Below are positions 1 to 5,319 of a DNA stretch of 10,594 nucleotides, in pieces. Position numbers and translations under genes: made by a program. A model generated the notes under the pieces. That model searched no databases. It had not been told where the DNA came from and saw only the letters and a program-made list of their open reading frames with translations. Source of the DNA: an uncultured Phascolarctobacterium sp. (GTDB lineage: Bacteria > Bacillota > Negativicutes > Acidaminococcales > Acidaminococcaceae); assembly GCA_900551335.1 (NCBI GenBank), contig URVO01000024.1, positions 1 to 10,594 of the forward strand. Reading direction: 5' to 3'. Positions within the stretch are counted from its first letter, which is position 1, and each line of letters opens with the position of its first letter.

Positions 1-671
1 CCAAAGGCAGCAATATAACCGGCAATAATACCAATCAGGATAGAAGAAGAGCTAAAAAAGCCCTTAGTGCCATGCTTGAAGAAAAGAATTACGCAAAGCA
101 CGAATAAGCCTAAAAGCAGATTTTCGATAGAGCCAAAGTCCTTCGTCTTGAAGCCGCCGCCAAAGGAATTGACGCCTACAGAAATCAGCGACAGACCAAT
201 GGAAAGAACGACGGTACCACAGACAACAGGTGGGAAGAAGCGACGGATATACTTCAGCACAAAGCCTAGCAGCGCTTCACAAACACCGCCGATAATCGAT
301 GCGCCCATAATCGCGCCATAAGCAACAACACCGCTGCCCAGCGTAGCCACAATACCAGCAAATACACCGATGAAGCCGGAGCTGGTACCCATGATGATAG
401 GCACCTTGCCGCCGCAGGGACCGACACTGTATAATTGCAGCAGCGTCACCAGACCTGCAACAATCATCGCATTCTGAATCAGGCTGACCTGCAGATCAGC
501 AAAGCCTGCGCCGCCAACAATGCCGCAGGCACCGCCGATAATCAGCACCGGCGTCAGGTTGCCTACAAACATCGCCAGCACGTGCTGTAAGCCTAAAGGA
601 ATGGCTGTACCCAGCGGCAGCTTGCCTTCAAACTTGTACGCCTCCTCAGAAATTTTCACAAATTTTGCCAT
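1..671 (-). CDS. NCS2-family xanthine/uracil permease, N-terminal half (gene runs off the left edge)
   Basis: This integral membrane carrier of the nucleobase:cation symporter-2 family would import a purine or pyrimidine base with H+ or Na+. The ATG at 669-671 opens 223 codons that continue past the window edge; family members are usually about 430-460 residues, so about half is present. Seen directly: a short polar N-terminus, then the family's conserved Gln-His at residues 29-30 (QHVLAMFVGNLTPV), the IQNA...GLVTLLQ stretch (65-79), the KVPIIMGTSSGF segment (89-100), and a glycine-rich membrane segment from about 104. A GAGAGGTG ribosome binding site lies 6 bases before the ATG. It follows xdhC by 139 bp but has its own promoter. 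The neighbouring xanthine dehydrogenase accessory genes make xanthine, urate or another oxidised purine the likeliest substrate; this is inference, because the family also includes uracil carriers. Confidence 0.9.
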   Translation of the reverse strand, partial: MAKFVKISEEAYKFEGKLPLGTAIPLGLQHVLAMFVGNLTPVLIIGGACGIVGGAGFADLQVSLIQNAMIVAGLVTLLQLYSVGPCGGKVPIIMGTSSGFIGVFAGIVATLGSGVVAYGAIMGASIIGGVCEALLGFVLKYIRRFFPPVVCGTVVLSIGLSLISVGVNSFGGGFKTKDFGSIENLLLGLFVLCVILFFKHGTKGFFSSSSILIGIIAGYIAAF

Positions 672-703
672 AAAAGCACCTCTCTACTATTATTCATGCG
701 TAT

Positions 704-732
704 ATTTTACCGTACCCAGAAAAAGTTGTAAA
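704..732 (-). promoter_or_regulatory. Candidate sigma-70-type promoter for the permease gene
   Basis: On the minus strand, TTTACA (727-732) and TAAAAT (704-709) are separated by 17 bases, each matching the consensus at five of six positions. Transcription would start near 697, giving a leader of only about 25 bases. That leaves no room for a purine riboswitch. This is the best promoter match in the window. Confidence 0.65.
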
Positions 733-771
733 GGCTTTTTTCGTACATTTTTTACACATTTTCTGTGATTG

Positions 772-797
772 TTCGGACTGAGAGCGCTATTGCCGAA
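772..797 (-). other. Weak inverted repeat after xdhC
   Basis: TTCGG and CCGAA arms (5 bp) are separated by 16 bases just beyond the xdhC stop codon. No run of T follows on the minus strand, so it is a poor intrinsic terminator. I see no better terminator in the 139-bp gap between xdhC and the permease gene. Confidence 0.25.
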
Positions 798-810
798 ACA
801 CATTAACGCA

Positions 811-1767
811 TTAACGATTTGACCGCACCTGAATCAGCTGCGCTGCTATGCTTACGGCAATCTCTGCCGGCGTTTCGCTGCCTATAGCTATACCTATCGG
901 CGTCGTGACTCTCGCCAGCTGCTCCTGCGTATAGCCCTCGGCAAGCAGAGCCGCACGCGCCATTGCTGCCTTGCTCCTGCTGCCCATGATGCCGATATAG
1001 CCAACGGACGTGGTCAGCAGAAAGCGCTCCACGTTAGCATCATGCACATGGCCGCGCGTCATAACTACCGCGTAATCGCGCTCCGTCGGCGAGCAGACCT
1101 CTGCCAGCCTTTGGAAGTCAACGGCCTGCACTTTTTCAGCCTGCGGAAAAGCTGCTGCATCGGCAAACTCCTCCCTATCGTCATACACAACGCAGTCAAA
1201 GCCAAGGTGACACAAAAGCGGCACCAGCTCTCGTCCCACATGTCCGGCACCAAAAACATATACACGTCCGTCATAGCTGTACTGCTCTGCGTAATAGCTT
1301 ACGCCGTCCAGCGTTACAGCTCCACGTCGACCTGCAAGCGGCAGGTCTTTTTTTATGCAGCAGCTTCGCTCTCCCTCACCCAAGGGCAGCAGGAACCACC
1401 AAGGCTCATGCTTTTTCAGCGCACTAAGCACTTCCTCAGCGAAAGCCAGCGTCTCCTCTGACGCGGGCAGATAGCAAAACTGTACCTGGCAGCTGCCGCC
1501 GCAGGCCATGCCTGCTTTGGGCGACAGGTCATACAGCTGCGCAAAGCTCTTCTGCCTGCCTTCAGCAAGACATTTTTGCGCCAGCTGCTGCGCCGCATAC
1601 TCCATGCCGCCGCCGCCAATCGTGCCGTAAAGCCGTTTCTCACGACCAACGAGCATATAAGCACCGCTTGAGCGCGGCGTAGAGCCCTCGCTTTCAATCA
1701 AAGCCACCAGATAACACAGCTGTGAAGCTAAAGCCTGTGCGCGTATTTGTTCCATTAAATGCTTCAT
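811..1767 (-). CDS. xdhC: XdhC/CoxI-family molybdenum hydroxylase maturation protein
   Basis: XdhC-family proteins bind molybdenum cofactor, assist its sulfuration and help insert it into xanthine dehydrogenase-type enzymes in the cytoplasm. The protein has 318 residues from the chosen ATG. The N-terminal XdhC/CoxI domain is seen in STPRSSGAYMLV (29-40), GTIGGGGMEY (48-57) and GMACGGSC (86-93). The C-terminal Rossmann domain starts at VYVFGAGHVGRE (169-180) and continues with MTRGHVHD (236-243), GIMGSRSK (259-266) and the closing PIGIAIGSETPAEIAVSI segment (290-307). I chose the ATG at 1765-1767 because AGGAG sits 8 bases upstream; an ATG 27 bases earlier lies before that site. The start overlaps the yqeB stop as ATGA, indicating translational coupling. 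No strong terminator follows, only a weak hairpin. In this context it probably serves the selenium-dependent branch of the family. Confidence 0.93.
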   Translation of the reverse strand: MKHLMEQIRAQALASQLCYLVALIESEGSTPRSSGAYMLVGREKRLYGTIGGGGMEYAAQQLAQKCLAEGRQKSFAQLYDLSPKAGMACGGSCQVQFCYLPASEETLAFAEEVLSALKKHEPWWFLLPLGEGERSCCIKKDLPLAGRRGAVTLDGVSYYAEQYSYDGRVYVFGAGHVGRELVPLLCHLGFDCVVYDDREEFADAAAFPQAEKVQAVDFQRLAEVCSPTERDYAVVMTRGHVHDANVERFLLTTSVGYIGIMGSRSKAAMARAALLAEGYTQEQLARVTTPIGIAIGSETPAEIAVSIAAQLIQVRSNR

Positions 1768-2585
1768 TTTTGCTTCTCCTGTGCATAACGGCAAACTAAT
1801 TCCAGCACACTGCCGGCAATGCAGCGCGCCTTATCCGAAATCGTAAAGCAGTTCGCCAGCTCCTCCTGCCGCGGGTCAATATCAGCAATCTTAAAGCCCT
1901 GCGTAACAACAAAGCCTTCACGAATCATACCGCGAATGATACCTGTCAGCGTCGCCAGCACCGGCACCTGCTCGCCAGACTCCTTTTCTATATAAGCAAT
2001 GACCTCGTCCTTTTCTACAAGGCTGCCAATGTCGCGCACGATATGCAGCACGCCGGCACATGCGGCATGCAGCACACGCTCCTTGCTGAAGCCGCCAATA
2101 TTACCGGGAATGCCGCTGTTCGGTGCCGCGCTGCCGCTGCGGATAATGCGGCCCAAATTGTGTCCGCGCTTAGTCTCGACAATCACATCCACGTCCTCGC
2201 CCACTGTAAAGCCCGGGCCGAGCGCAATAGTCAGCGCTGCCAGCGAACGCTTCGTGCCCAGATTACGCTTGGCGATAATCGCATCAATCAGGATATCAGG
2301 CTGAAGCTCTGCGGCGCAGGCACAGCTCTCATCAACAAGCACAGGCACTCGGCCTGCCTCCCAAACGCTCTGCACCTCTGCCAGCGAGTGAAGCAGCACG
2401 CCTGTCATGCCCTCCACCGTCGCCTCGCCCTGATAAACTGCCTCGCATAACGCCACCTGACGGCGGATAGCCGCAGGCTGCGCACATTCCAGCACCAGAA
2501 CCTTAAAGCCTGCGCTCCACAGGCGATGAATTACGCCGGTCGCCAAATCGCCGCCACCGCGTACAATAATTTTTGGATTTATCAT
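1764..2585 (-). CDS. yqeB: YqeB-type (EF2563 family) selenium-dependent molybdenum hydroxylase system protein
   Basis: The EF2563/YqeB family is known mainly from its co-occurrence with selenium-dependent molybdenum hydroxylases, whose active site carries a labile selenium. Its biochemical role is not established; it may act in forming or inserting the selenium-containing cofactor. The protein has 273 residues. Seen directly: an N-terminal nucleotide-binding-like loop IIVRGGGDLATGV (6-18), the segment DAIIAKRN (101-108), ALGPGFTVGEDVDVIVETKR (121-140), and RSGSAAPNSGIPGNIGGF (149-166), which I recognise as characteristic of the family. The later IGSLVEKDEVIAYIE (187-201) looks like a biotinyl/lipoyl-type strand pattern. 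I chose the ATG at 2583-2585 with GAGGGG 7 bases upstream; a GTG at 2598-2600 overlaps that site. It starts 17 bp after the yqeC stop and overlaps xdhC by 4 bp. Confidence 0.9.
   Translation of the reverse strand: MINPKIIVRGGGDLATGVIHRLWSAGFKVLVLECAQPAAIRRQVALCEAVYQGEATVEGMTGVLLHSLAEVQSVWEAGRVPVLVDESCACAAELQPDILIDAIIAKRNLGTKRSLAALTIALGPGFTVGEDVDVIVETKRGHNLGRIIRSGSAAPNSGIPGNIGGFSKERVLHAACAGVLHIVRDIGSLVEKDEVIAYIEKESGEQVPVLATLTGIIRGMIREGFVVTQGFKIADIDPRQEELANCFTISDKARCIAGSVLELVCRYAQEKQK
1776..1780 (-). promoter_or_regulatory. Ribosome binding site that fixes the xdhC start
   Basis: AGGAG on the minus strand lies 8 bases before the ATG at 1765-1767 and inside the end of yqeB. It supports that ATG over the in-frame ATG at 1792-1794, which lies upstream of the site. 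Confidence 0.75.
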
Positions 2586-2592
2586 AAGTCTA

Positions 2593-2598
2593 CCCCTC
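2593..2598 (-). promoter_or_regulatory. Ribosome binding site that fixes the yqeB start
   Basis: GAGGGG on the minus strand lies 7 bases before the ATG at 2583-2585. The alternative GTG start at 2598-2600 overlaps it, which argues against that start. Confidence 0.65.
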
Positions 2599-2602
2599 AC
2601 GC

Positions 2603-3298
2603 TTAATTATTTTTGCGTCCACGCAGCCAAATGCGCTCCGCCGCCAGGCCTTTACCCAGCAAAGCAGTACGCACCCTCTGCGCCAGCTCCTCTGTTATTG
2701 TATCACATTTATTCAGAATAACATAGTACGCCCTGCTGCCAACATTTTTGCGTGCTCCCCGCTCGTCCGTCAGCAGACACGCCAGCAGCTCTGCGTCCAG
2801 CTTTACGTCGCTCGCAGCCTCCGTCAGCCAGCCTTGTGCCAGCTCAAAGCGGAAGCACACCTCGCCGAGCGCTCTGCCCAAGGCATCTGCTCCGGCCACT
2901 GCCAGCACGATGTCGCATTCCGGCAGCAGCACCGGCTCGTGCGCGGCAGGCAGCTTGCACGGCAGGCGCTTCGCGCCGTCTGCCTCGCAGAGAATGATCT
3001 CAGCCTGCTGCCACAGCTCAGCGTAAAGCGCCATTGGCGGCAGCGTCAGCTTGCCGCTGGCAGGCTCAGGCGTACCGATAACGGCATAGCTGCCGCGCTG
3101 CCATAAAGCACGCGCGTCCGCTGTGTTCTCCGCATAAAATGCAGCATCCGGCTGCAGAATATGCGTGCTCGTGAGCACTAGCACCCTGCGTCCCTGCGCC
3201 GCAAAGTGCTCGGCCAGCTCATACAGCAGCGTCGTCTTGCCGCCGCCGCCCACCAGACAAATTGTATGCTTTTTGTTATCCTCTAAAAAGTCTAGCAT
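2603..3298 (-). CDS. yqeC: YqeC-type selenium-dependent hydroxylase accessory protein (P-loop)
   Basis: YqeC proteins form a P-loop-type family found with selenium-dependent molybdenum hydroxylases. The exact reaction is unknown, but nucleotide binding is expected. The protein has 231 residues from the chosen start. Seen directly: a Walker A-like loop CLVGGGGKTTLLYELA (14-29, Lys21), the strand VLVLTSTHI (39-47), the family-like segment EADGAKRLPCKLPAAHEPVL (105-124), and a GTPase-like NKCD at 196-199 (VILNKCDT). I chose the ATG at 3296-3298 because AGGAG lies 7-8 bases upstream. The longer frame beginning at 3358 would run through a terminator-like hairpin and adds a stretch that does not look like part of the family. 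It is first in the yqeC-yqeB-xdhC unit. I find no clear promoter between ompH and this gene, so expression may depend on read-through from ompH. Confidence 0.88.
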   Translation of the reverse strand: MLDFLEDNKKHTICLVGGGGKTTLLYELAEHFAAQGRRVLVLTSTHILQPDAAFYAENTADARALWQRGSYAVIGTPEPASGKLTLPPMALYAELWQQAEIILCEADGAKRLPCKLPAAHEPVLLPECDIVLAVAGADALGRALGEVCFRFELAQGWLTEAASDVKLDAELLACLLTDERGARKNVGSRAYYVILNKCDTITEELAQRVRTALLGKGLAAERIWLRGRKNN

Positions 3299-3306
3299 AA
3301 ACTCTT

Positions 3307-3311
3307 CTCCT
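3307..3311 (-). promoter_or_regulatory. Ribosome binding site that fixes the yqeC start
   Basis: AGGAG on the minus strand lies 8 bases before the ATG at 3296-3298. It sits just after the ompH-yqeC hairpin and rules in favour of the shorter YqeC, whose P-loop then begins about 14 residues from the N-terminus, as expected. Confidence 0.8.
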
Positions 3312-3316
3312 ATAAC

Positions 3317-3348
3317 AAAAGACTGCCGCAATTGCTTACGACAGTCTT
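3317..3348 (-). terminator. Terminator-like hairpin between ompH and yqeC
   Basis: On the minus strand, a 13-base arm (3348-3336) pairs with a second arm (3331-3319) around the 4-base loop GCAA, with two G-U pairs. The T run is short (four T, two of them in the stem), then GTTATAGGAG begins the yqeC ribosome binding site. The hairpin starts 15 bases after the ompH stop. It may end most ompH transcripts and let a fraction continue into yqeC, or protect the ompH 3' end. Confidence 0.6.
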
Positions 3349-3363
3349 CAGAAATCACTTCAA

Positions 3364-3786
3364 TTATTTTGCTTTGTTAACTGCGGCAATAACCTCTTCA
3401 GTCAAATCCTGACCGCCGAAAACCATAGCGCCAGCGTCAACAACGTTGGTGATGCCGTGAGATTTAGCAACCTCACCGATAGTTTTGCGGATTTTGGAAC
3501 GAATCGGGTTCAGCAGAGAAGCTTCCTTCTTATCTACCTGAGCAGACAGCTTTTCGCCCAGCTCACGCTTGCCCTTGTCATCCAGGCTCGGAGCCTTTTG
3601 GTTAAATTCGTTTTCAGCCTTTTGGCGCTCCAGATTGATAACGCTCATCGTGGTCTGAATATCAGGATAGTTGCGGAATACACGCTCAACATTTACATAG
3701 CCGATAACCTCTGCTGCAAATGCGCTGACAGTGCAGCCGAACGCCATTACTAAAGCCATTACTAAAGTCAGGAAAGTTTTTTTCAT
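3364..3786 (-). CDS. ompH: OmpH/Skp-family periplasmic chaperone-like protein
   Basis: OmpH/Skp proteins are periplasmic chaperones that hold unfolded outer-membrane proteins. The chosen start gives 140 residues, somewhat short for the family (about 150-180). Seen directly: a signal peptide at residues 1-24 or so (MKKTFLTLVMALVMAFG core) with a plausible AFA-AE cleavage site, then the family's typical opening VIGYVNVERVFRNYPDIQ (27-44). A charged, probably coiled helical region (about 51-105) follows, then the closing GITNVVDAGAMVFGGQDLT (111-129), which matches the C-terminal OmpH pattern ending in an alanine/lysine helix. I chose the ATG at 3784-3786; an upstream ATG at 3805-3807 lies before the GAGAGG site. 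It implies an outer membrane. It stands apart from bamA or lpxD, its frequent partners in Negativicutes, so its client is unknown. Confidence 0.87.
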   Translation of the reverse strand: MKKTFLTLVMALVMAFGCTVSAFAAEVIGYVNVERVFRNYPDIQTTMSVINLERQKAENEFNQKAPSLDDKGKRELGEKLSAQVDKKEASLLNPIRSKIRKTIGEVAKSHGITNVVDAGAMVFGGQDLTEEVIAAVNKAK

Positions 3787-3796
3787 TAAACAGTAA

Positions 3797-3802
3797 CCTC
3801 TC
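3797..3802 (-). promoter_or_regulatory. Ribosome binding site that fixes the ompH start
   Basis: GAGAGG on the minus strand is 10 bases before the ATG at 3784-3786. It lies downstream of the alternative ATG at 3805-3807, and the shorter protein starts with a standard signal peptide (Met-Lys-Lys). Confidence 0.65.
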
Positions 3803-3827
3803 TTCATAAGATAATAATACTAATGTA

Positions 3828-3856
3828 ATCTTACCCTATTTCATGCAAAAAAGCAA
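3828..3856 (-). promoter_or_regulatory. Candidate promoter for ompH
   Basis: On the minus strand, TTGCTT (3851-3856) and TAAGAT (3828-3833) are 17 bases apart. Transcription would start near 3821 and give a leader of about 35 bases. The same -10 hexamer and spacing occur in front of the acetyltransferase gene. Confidence 0.5.
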
Positions 3857-3897
3857 TACCTAAAAGACGGTTTATCATAATATTACGCAGAATTCAC

Positions 3898-3929
3898 AAA
3901 AAAGAGACTGCCAAGCTGACAGCCTCTTT
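3898..3929 (-). terminator. Intrinsic terminator of the acetyltransferase gene
   Basis: On the minus strand, a 13-base arm (3929-3917) pairs with a second arm (3913-3901) around a 3-base loop, with two G-U pairs. A run of six T (3903-3898) closes the structure. It begins 2 bases after the stop codon. This is the strongest terminator in the window and separates the acetyltransferase from ompH. Confidence 0.85.
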
Positions 3930-3931
3930 CC

Positions 3932-4417
3932 TTAAAATTGCATTTTTGACGGAACGTAGTCCACTGTAGTTTTTATGAAAGCCATTTCGTTGCAGTAAGG
4001 ATACTGCGGACAATAAACGCATTCCTTCCAGACCTTCTGCGGCAGCTTGTCCTTATCCGTTTCGATATAATCGCATTTCGCGAAAAATCCAGGCTGATAG
4101 GTCAGCGTAAAGAACATCGTCACGCCGCGTTCTATGCCTTCCTTTTCCAAATGCTGCACAAGCTGACGGCCAATGCCTGTTTTTTTCAGCGACGGCTCCA
4201 CCGCTACCGAGCGAATCTCGGCAAAGCGGTCCCACACAAAGTGCAGCGCACCGCAGCCCAGCAGACGATTATTTTCTACCGCCAGCACATAGTCACGCAG
4301 ATTCTCGTAAATCGAGTTACGCGAACGCGGCAGCATCAGGCCTTCATGTGCATAATAATTCAATAATTTGTGTATATGCTCTACATCTGCAAAGGTTGCA
4401 GGTCTAAAGATAATCAT
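3932..4417 (-). CDS. GNAT acetyltransferase resembling short N-acetylglutamate synthase
   Basis: This GNAT-fold enzyme transfers an acetyl group from acetyl-CoA. Its 161 residues resemble the stand-alone acetyltransferase form of N-acetylglutamate synthase, which makes the first intermediate of arginine synthesis. Seen directly: the opening FRPATFADVEHIHKLLNYYA (4-23), GLMLPRSRNSIYENLRDYVL (26-45), GCGALHFVWDRFAEIRSVAV (54-73), the acetyl-CoA loop KKTGIGRQLV (78-87), and TLTYQPGFFAKCDY (104-117). The C-terminal KVWKECVYCPQYPYC (128-142) includes a CX2CX5C pattern. The ATG at 4415-4417 has GGGGGAG 6 bases upstream. The gene stands alone, with its own candidate promoter and terminator and no arginine genes in view. 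The glutamate substrate is inferred from overall resemblance; another small-molecule acetyltransferase remains possible. Confidence 0.82.
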   Translation of the reverse strand: MIIFRPATFADVEHIHKLLNYYAHEGLMLPRSRNSIYENLRDYVLAVENNRLLGCGALHFVWDRFAEIRSVAVEPSLKKTGIGRQLVQHLEKEGIERGVTMFFTLTYQPGFFAKCDYIETDKDKLPQKVWKECVYCPQYPYCNEMAFIKTTVDYVPSKMQF

Positions 4418-4443
4418 AATAAGCTCCCCCTCATTTGCTTATT

Positions 4444-4464
4444 CACCCTTAATAATCAAGGGTG
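4444..4464 (-). promoter_or_regulatory. Perfect 7-bp inverted repeat at the likely transcript start of the acetyltransferase gene
   Basis: CACCCTT and AAGGGTG flank a 7-base AT-rich spacer. The repeat sits directly downstream of the candidate -10 box and 26 bases before the start codon. No T run follows on either strand, so it is not a terminator. It may be a repressor operator or a 5' leader hairpin. Confidence 0.5.
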
Positions 4465-4469
4465 GTATT

Positions 4470-4498
4470 ATCTTAACACGATTTTAGGCAAAGTGCAA
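4470..4498 (-). promoter_or_regulatory. Candidate promoter for the acetyltransferase gene
   Basis: On the minus strand, TTGCAC (4493-4498) and TAAGAT (4470-4475) are 17 bases apart, with transcription expected to begin near 4463. The -35 box is itself one arm of an inverted repeat, which would suit control by a repressor. Confidence 0.45.
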
Positions 4499-4521
4499 GT
4501 ATAAATTTGCACATTTATGCA
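4493..4521. promoter_or_regulatory. Overlapping inverted repeats with three TGCA half-sites
   Basis: GTGCAA (4493-4498) and TTGCAC (4507-4512) form a perfect 6-bp inverted repeat with an 8-base AT-rich centre. TGCACATTTATGCA (4508-4521) is a second, overlapping palindrome-like element. The first covers the candidate -35 box of the acetyltransferase gene. The 14-base element has the general shape of an ArgR site (two half-sites around an AT-rich centre) but uses TGCA rather than the usual TGAAT/ATTCA. The first repeat could also act as a weak end to the hydrogenase transcript, as three T follow it on the minus strand. Confidence 0.35.
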
Positions 4522-4583
4522 TTTTTATTTTCATCTATACAGCATCTCACTATTTATGAACCATGCAGGTATGCAGCTTCTCT

Positions 4584-5306
4584 TTACATTTTTTCCTTCA
4601 GCATATCTGCTGCAGCGCATAAAGCTACAAGCATCGCACTCGGACGCGGCGGACAGCCTGGTACAGCAATATCGACAGGCACAACGTCTGCCGCCTTGCC
4701 TACCGTCGCATACGTGCTGCCATACGTTTCACCGCCGCACGCACACGCGCCGCAGGCCATTACCATCTTCGGCTCAGGCATAGCATCATATGTCATGCGC
4801 AGCGCCTGCTCCAGATTGCGTGTCACTACGCCGGTGACCATGAGCATATCTGCATGACGCGGCGAAGCAACAAAGGCGATACCGTAGCGGTGCAAATCAT
4901 AAACAGGATTGCTCAAGGCGCCCATCTCAAAGTCGCAGGCATTACAGCTGCCTGCATCAAGATGACGCACATGCAGCGAGCGTCCCAGCTTCGCTGTAAC
5001 TGCGCTGCTTACCTCTACGGCGCTTTCCGTAAGAATCTCGGCCAGCTTGTCGCGATTGGTATGCGTCAAGGAATCATTGGCACAGGCTTCTACGCATTTG
5101 CCGCAGAAAAGGCATTTGTTATAATCTATCTTTGCCTTGCCCTGCTCCACGCTCACAGCCTTGACAGGACAGACCTCTGCGCACTTGCCGCAGCCGTCAC
5201 AGCCAGCGCCGCAGCTCAGCTCACCGCGCAGACGCTTATGACCGGTAGTATCTATATTTTCCGTTGCAATCTTCCCGGCGAAGATTGCCTCCAGCATCTT
5301 TAACAT
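4584..5306 (-). CDS. hyfI: Fused ferredoxin (HyfH-like) and [NiFe] hydrogenase small subunit (HyfI, NuoB-like)
   Basis: The protein would carry electrons from a soluble donor to the nickel site of the large subunit, on the cytoplasmic side of the membrane complex. It has 240 residues. The N-terminal part (about 30-80) is a two-cluster ferredoxin: CDGCGKCAEVCP (36-47) supplies Cys36, 39, 42 and 46, and CLFCGKCVEAC (65-75) supplies Cys65, 68, 71 and 75. The C-terminal part (about 108-240) is the NuoB/HycG-like small subunit: GSCNACDFE (119-127) with Cys121 and Cys124, MACGACACGG (183-192) with Cys185, 188 and 190, and PGCPPRP (216-222) with Cys218. These can hold the proximal [4Fe-4S] cluster. 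In E. coli the two parts are separate neighbouring genes (hycF-hycG, hyfH-hyfI), so the fusion keeps their order. GGGAGG lies 7 bases before the ATG and overlaps the hyfG stop. It is the last gene of the operon. Confidence 0.92.
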   Translation of the reverse strand: MLKMLEAIFAGKIATENIDTTGHKRLRGELSCGAGCDGCGKCAEVCPVKAVSVEQGKAKIDYNKCLFCGKCVEACANDSLTHTNRDKLAEILTESAVEVSSAVTAKLGRSLHVRHLDAGSCNACDFEMGALSNPVYDLHRYGIAFVASPRHADMLMVTGVVTRNLEQALRMTYDAMPEPKMVMACGACACGGETYGSTYATVGKAADVVPVDIAVPGCPPRPSAMLVALCAAADMLKEKM

Positions 5307-5313
5307 CTTGCCA

Positions 5314-5319
5314 CCTCCC
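5314..5319 (-). promoter_or_regulatory. Ribosome binding site of the ferredoxin/small-subunit gene
   Basis: GGGAGG on the minus strand begins within the hyfG stop codon and lies 7 bases before the ATG at 5304-5306. It confirms that this gene starts at the ferredoxin domain rather than at an internal start before the small-subunit domain. Confidence 0.7.

Noticed and set aside
67..768. Short plus-strand open frames at the left end
   Set aside because: The first (67-321) lies wholly inside the minus-strand permease gene. The second (520-768) overlaps the start of that gene and its promoter. Neither has a convincing domain.
768..776. A PurR-box-like core (CCGAACAAT on the minus strand) upstream of the permease promoter
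   Set aside because: Only one good copy is present. The paired TTCGG points the other way from the Bacillus arrangement, and the flanking bases do not fit the consensus. Bacillus-type PurR is also not expected in Negativicutes.
672..810. Possible purine riboswitch before the permease gene
   Set aside because: The predicted leader is only about 25 bases, and no purine-aptamer core pattern is visible in the gap.
3730..3786. OmpH-like protein as a lipoprotein (Cys18 near the end of the hydrophobic segment)
   Set aside because: The residues before Cys18 (Ala-Phe-Gly) do not fit a lipobox, while a standard AFA-AE signal peptidase I site follows.
4522..4583. Intrinsic terminator right after the hydrogenase operon
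   Set aside because: I found no stable hairpin followed by a T run between the stop codon and the acetyltransferase promoter region; only the 6-bp repeat at 4493-4512 comes close.
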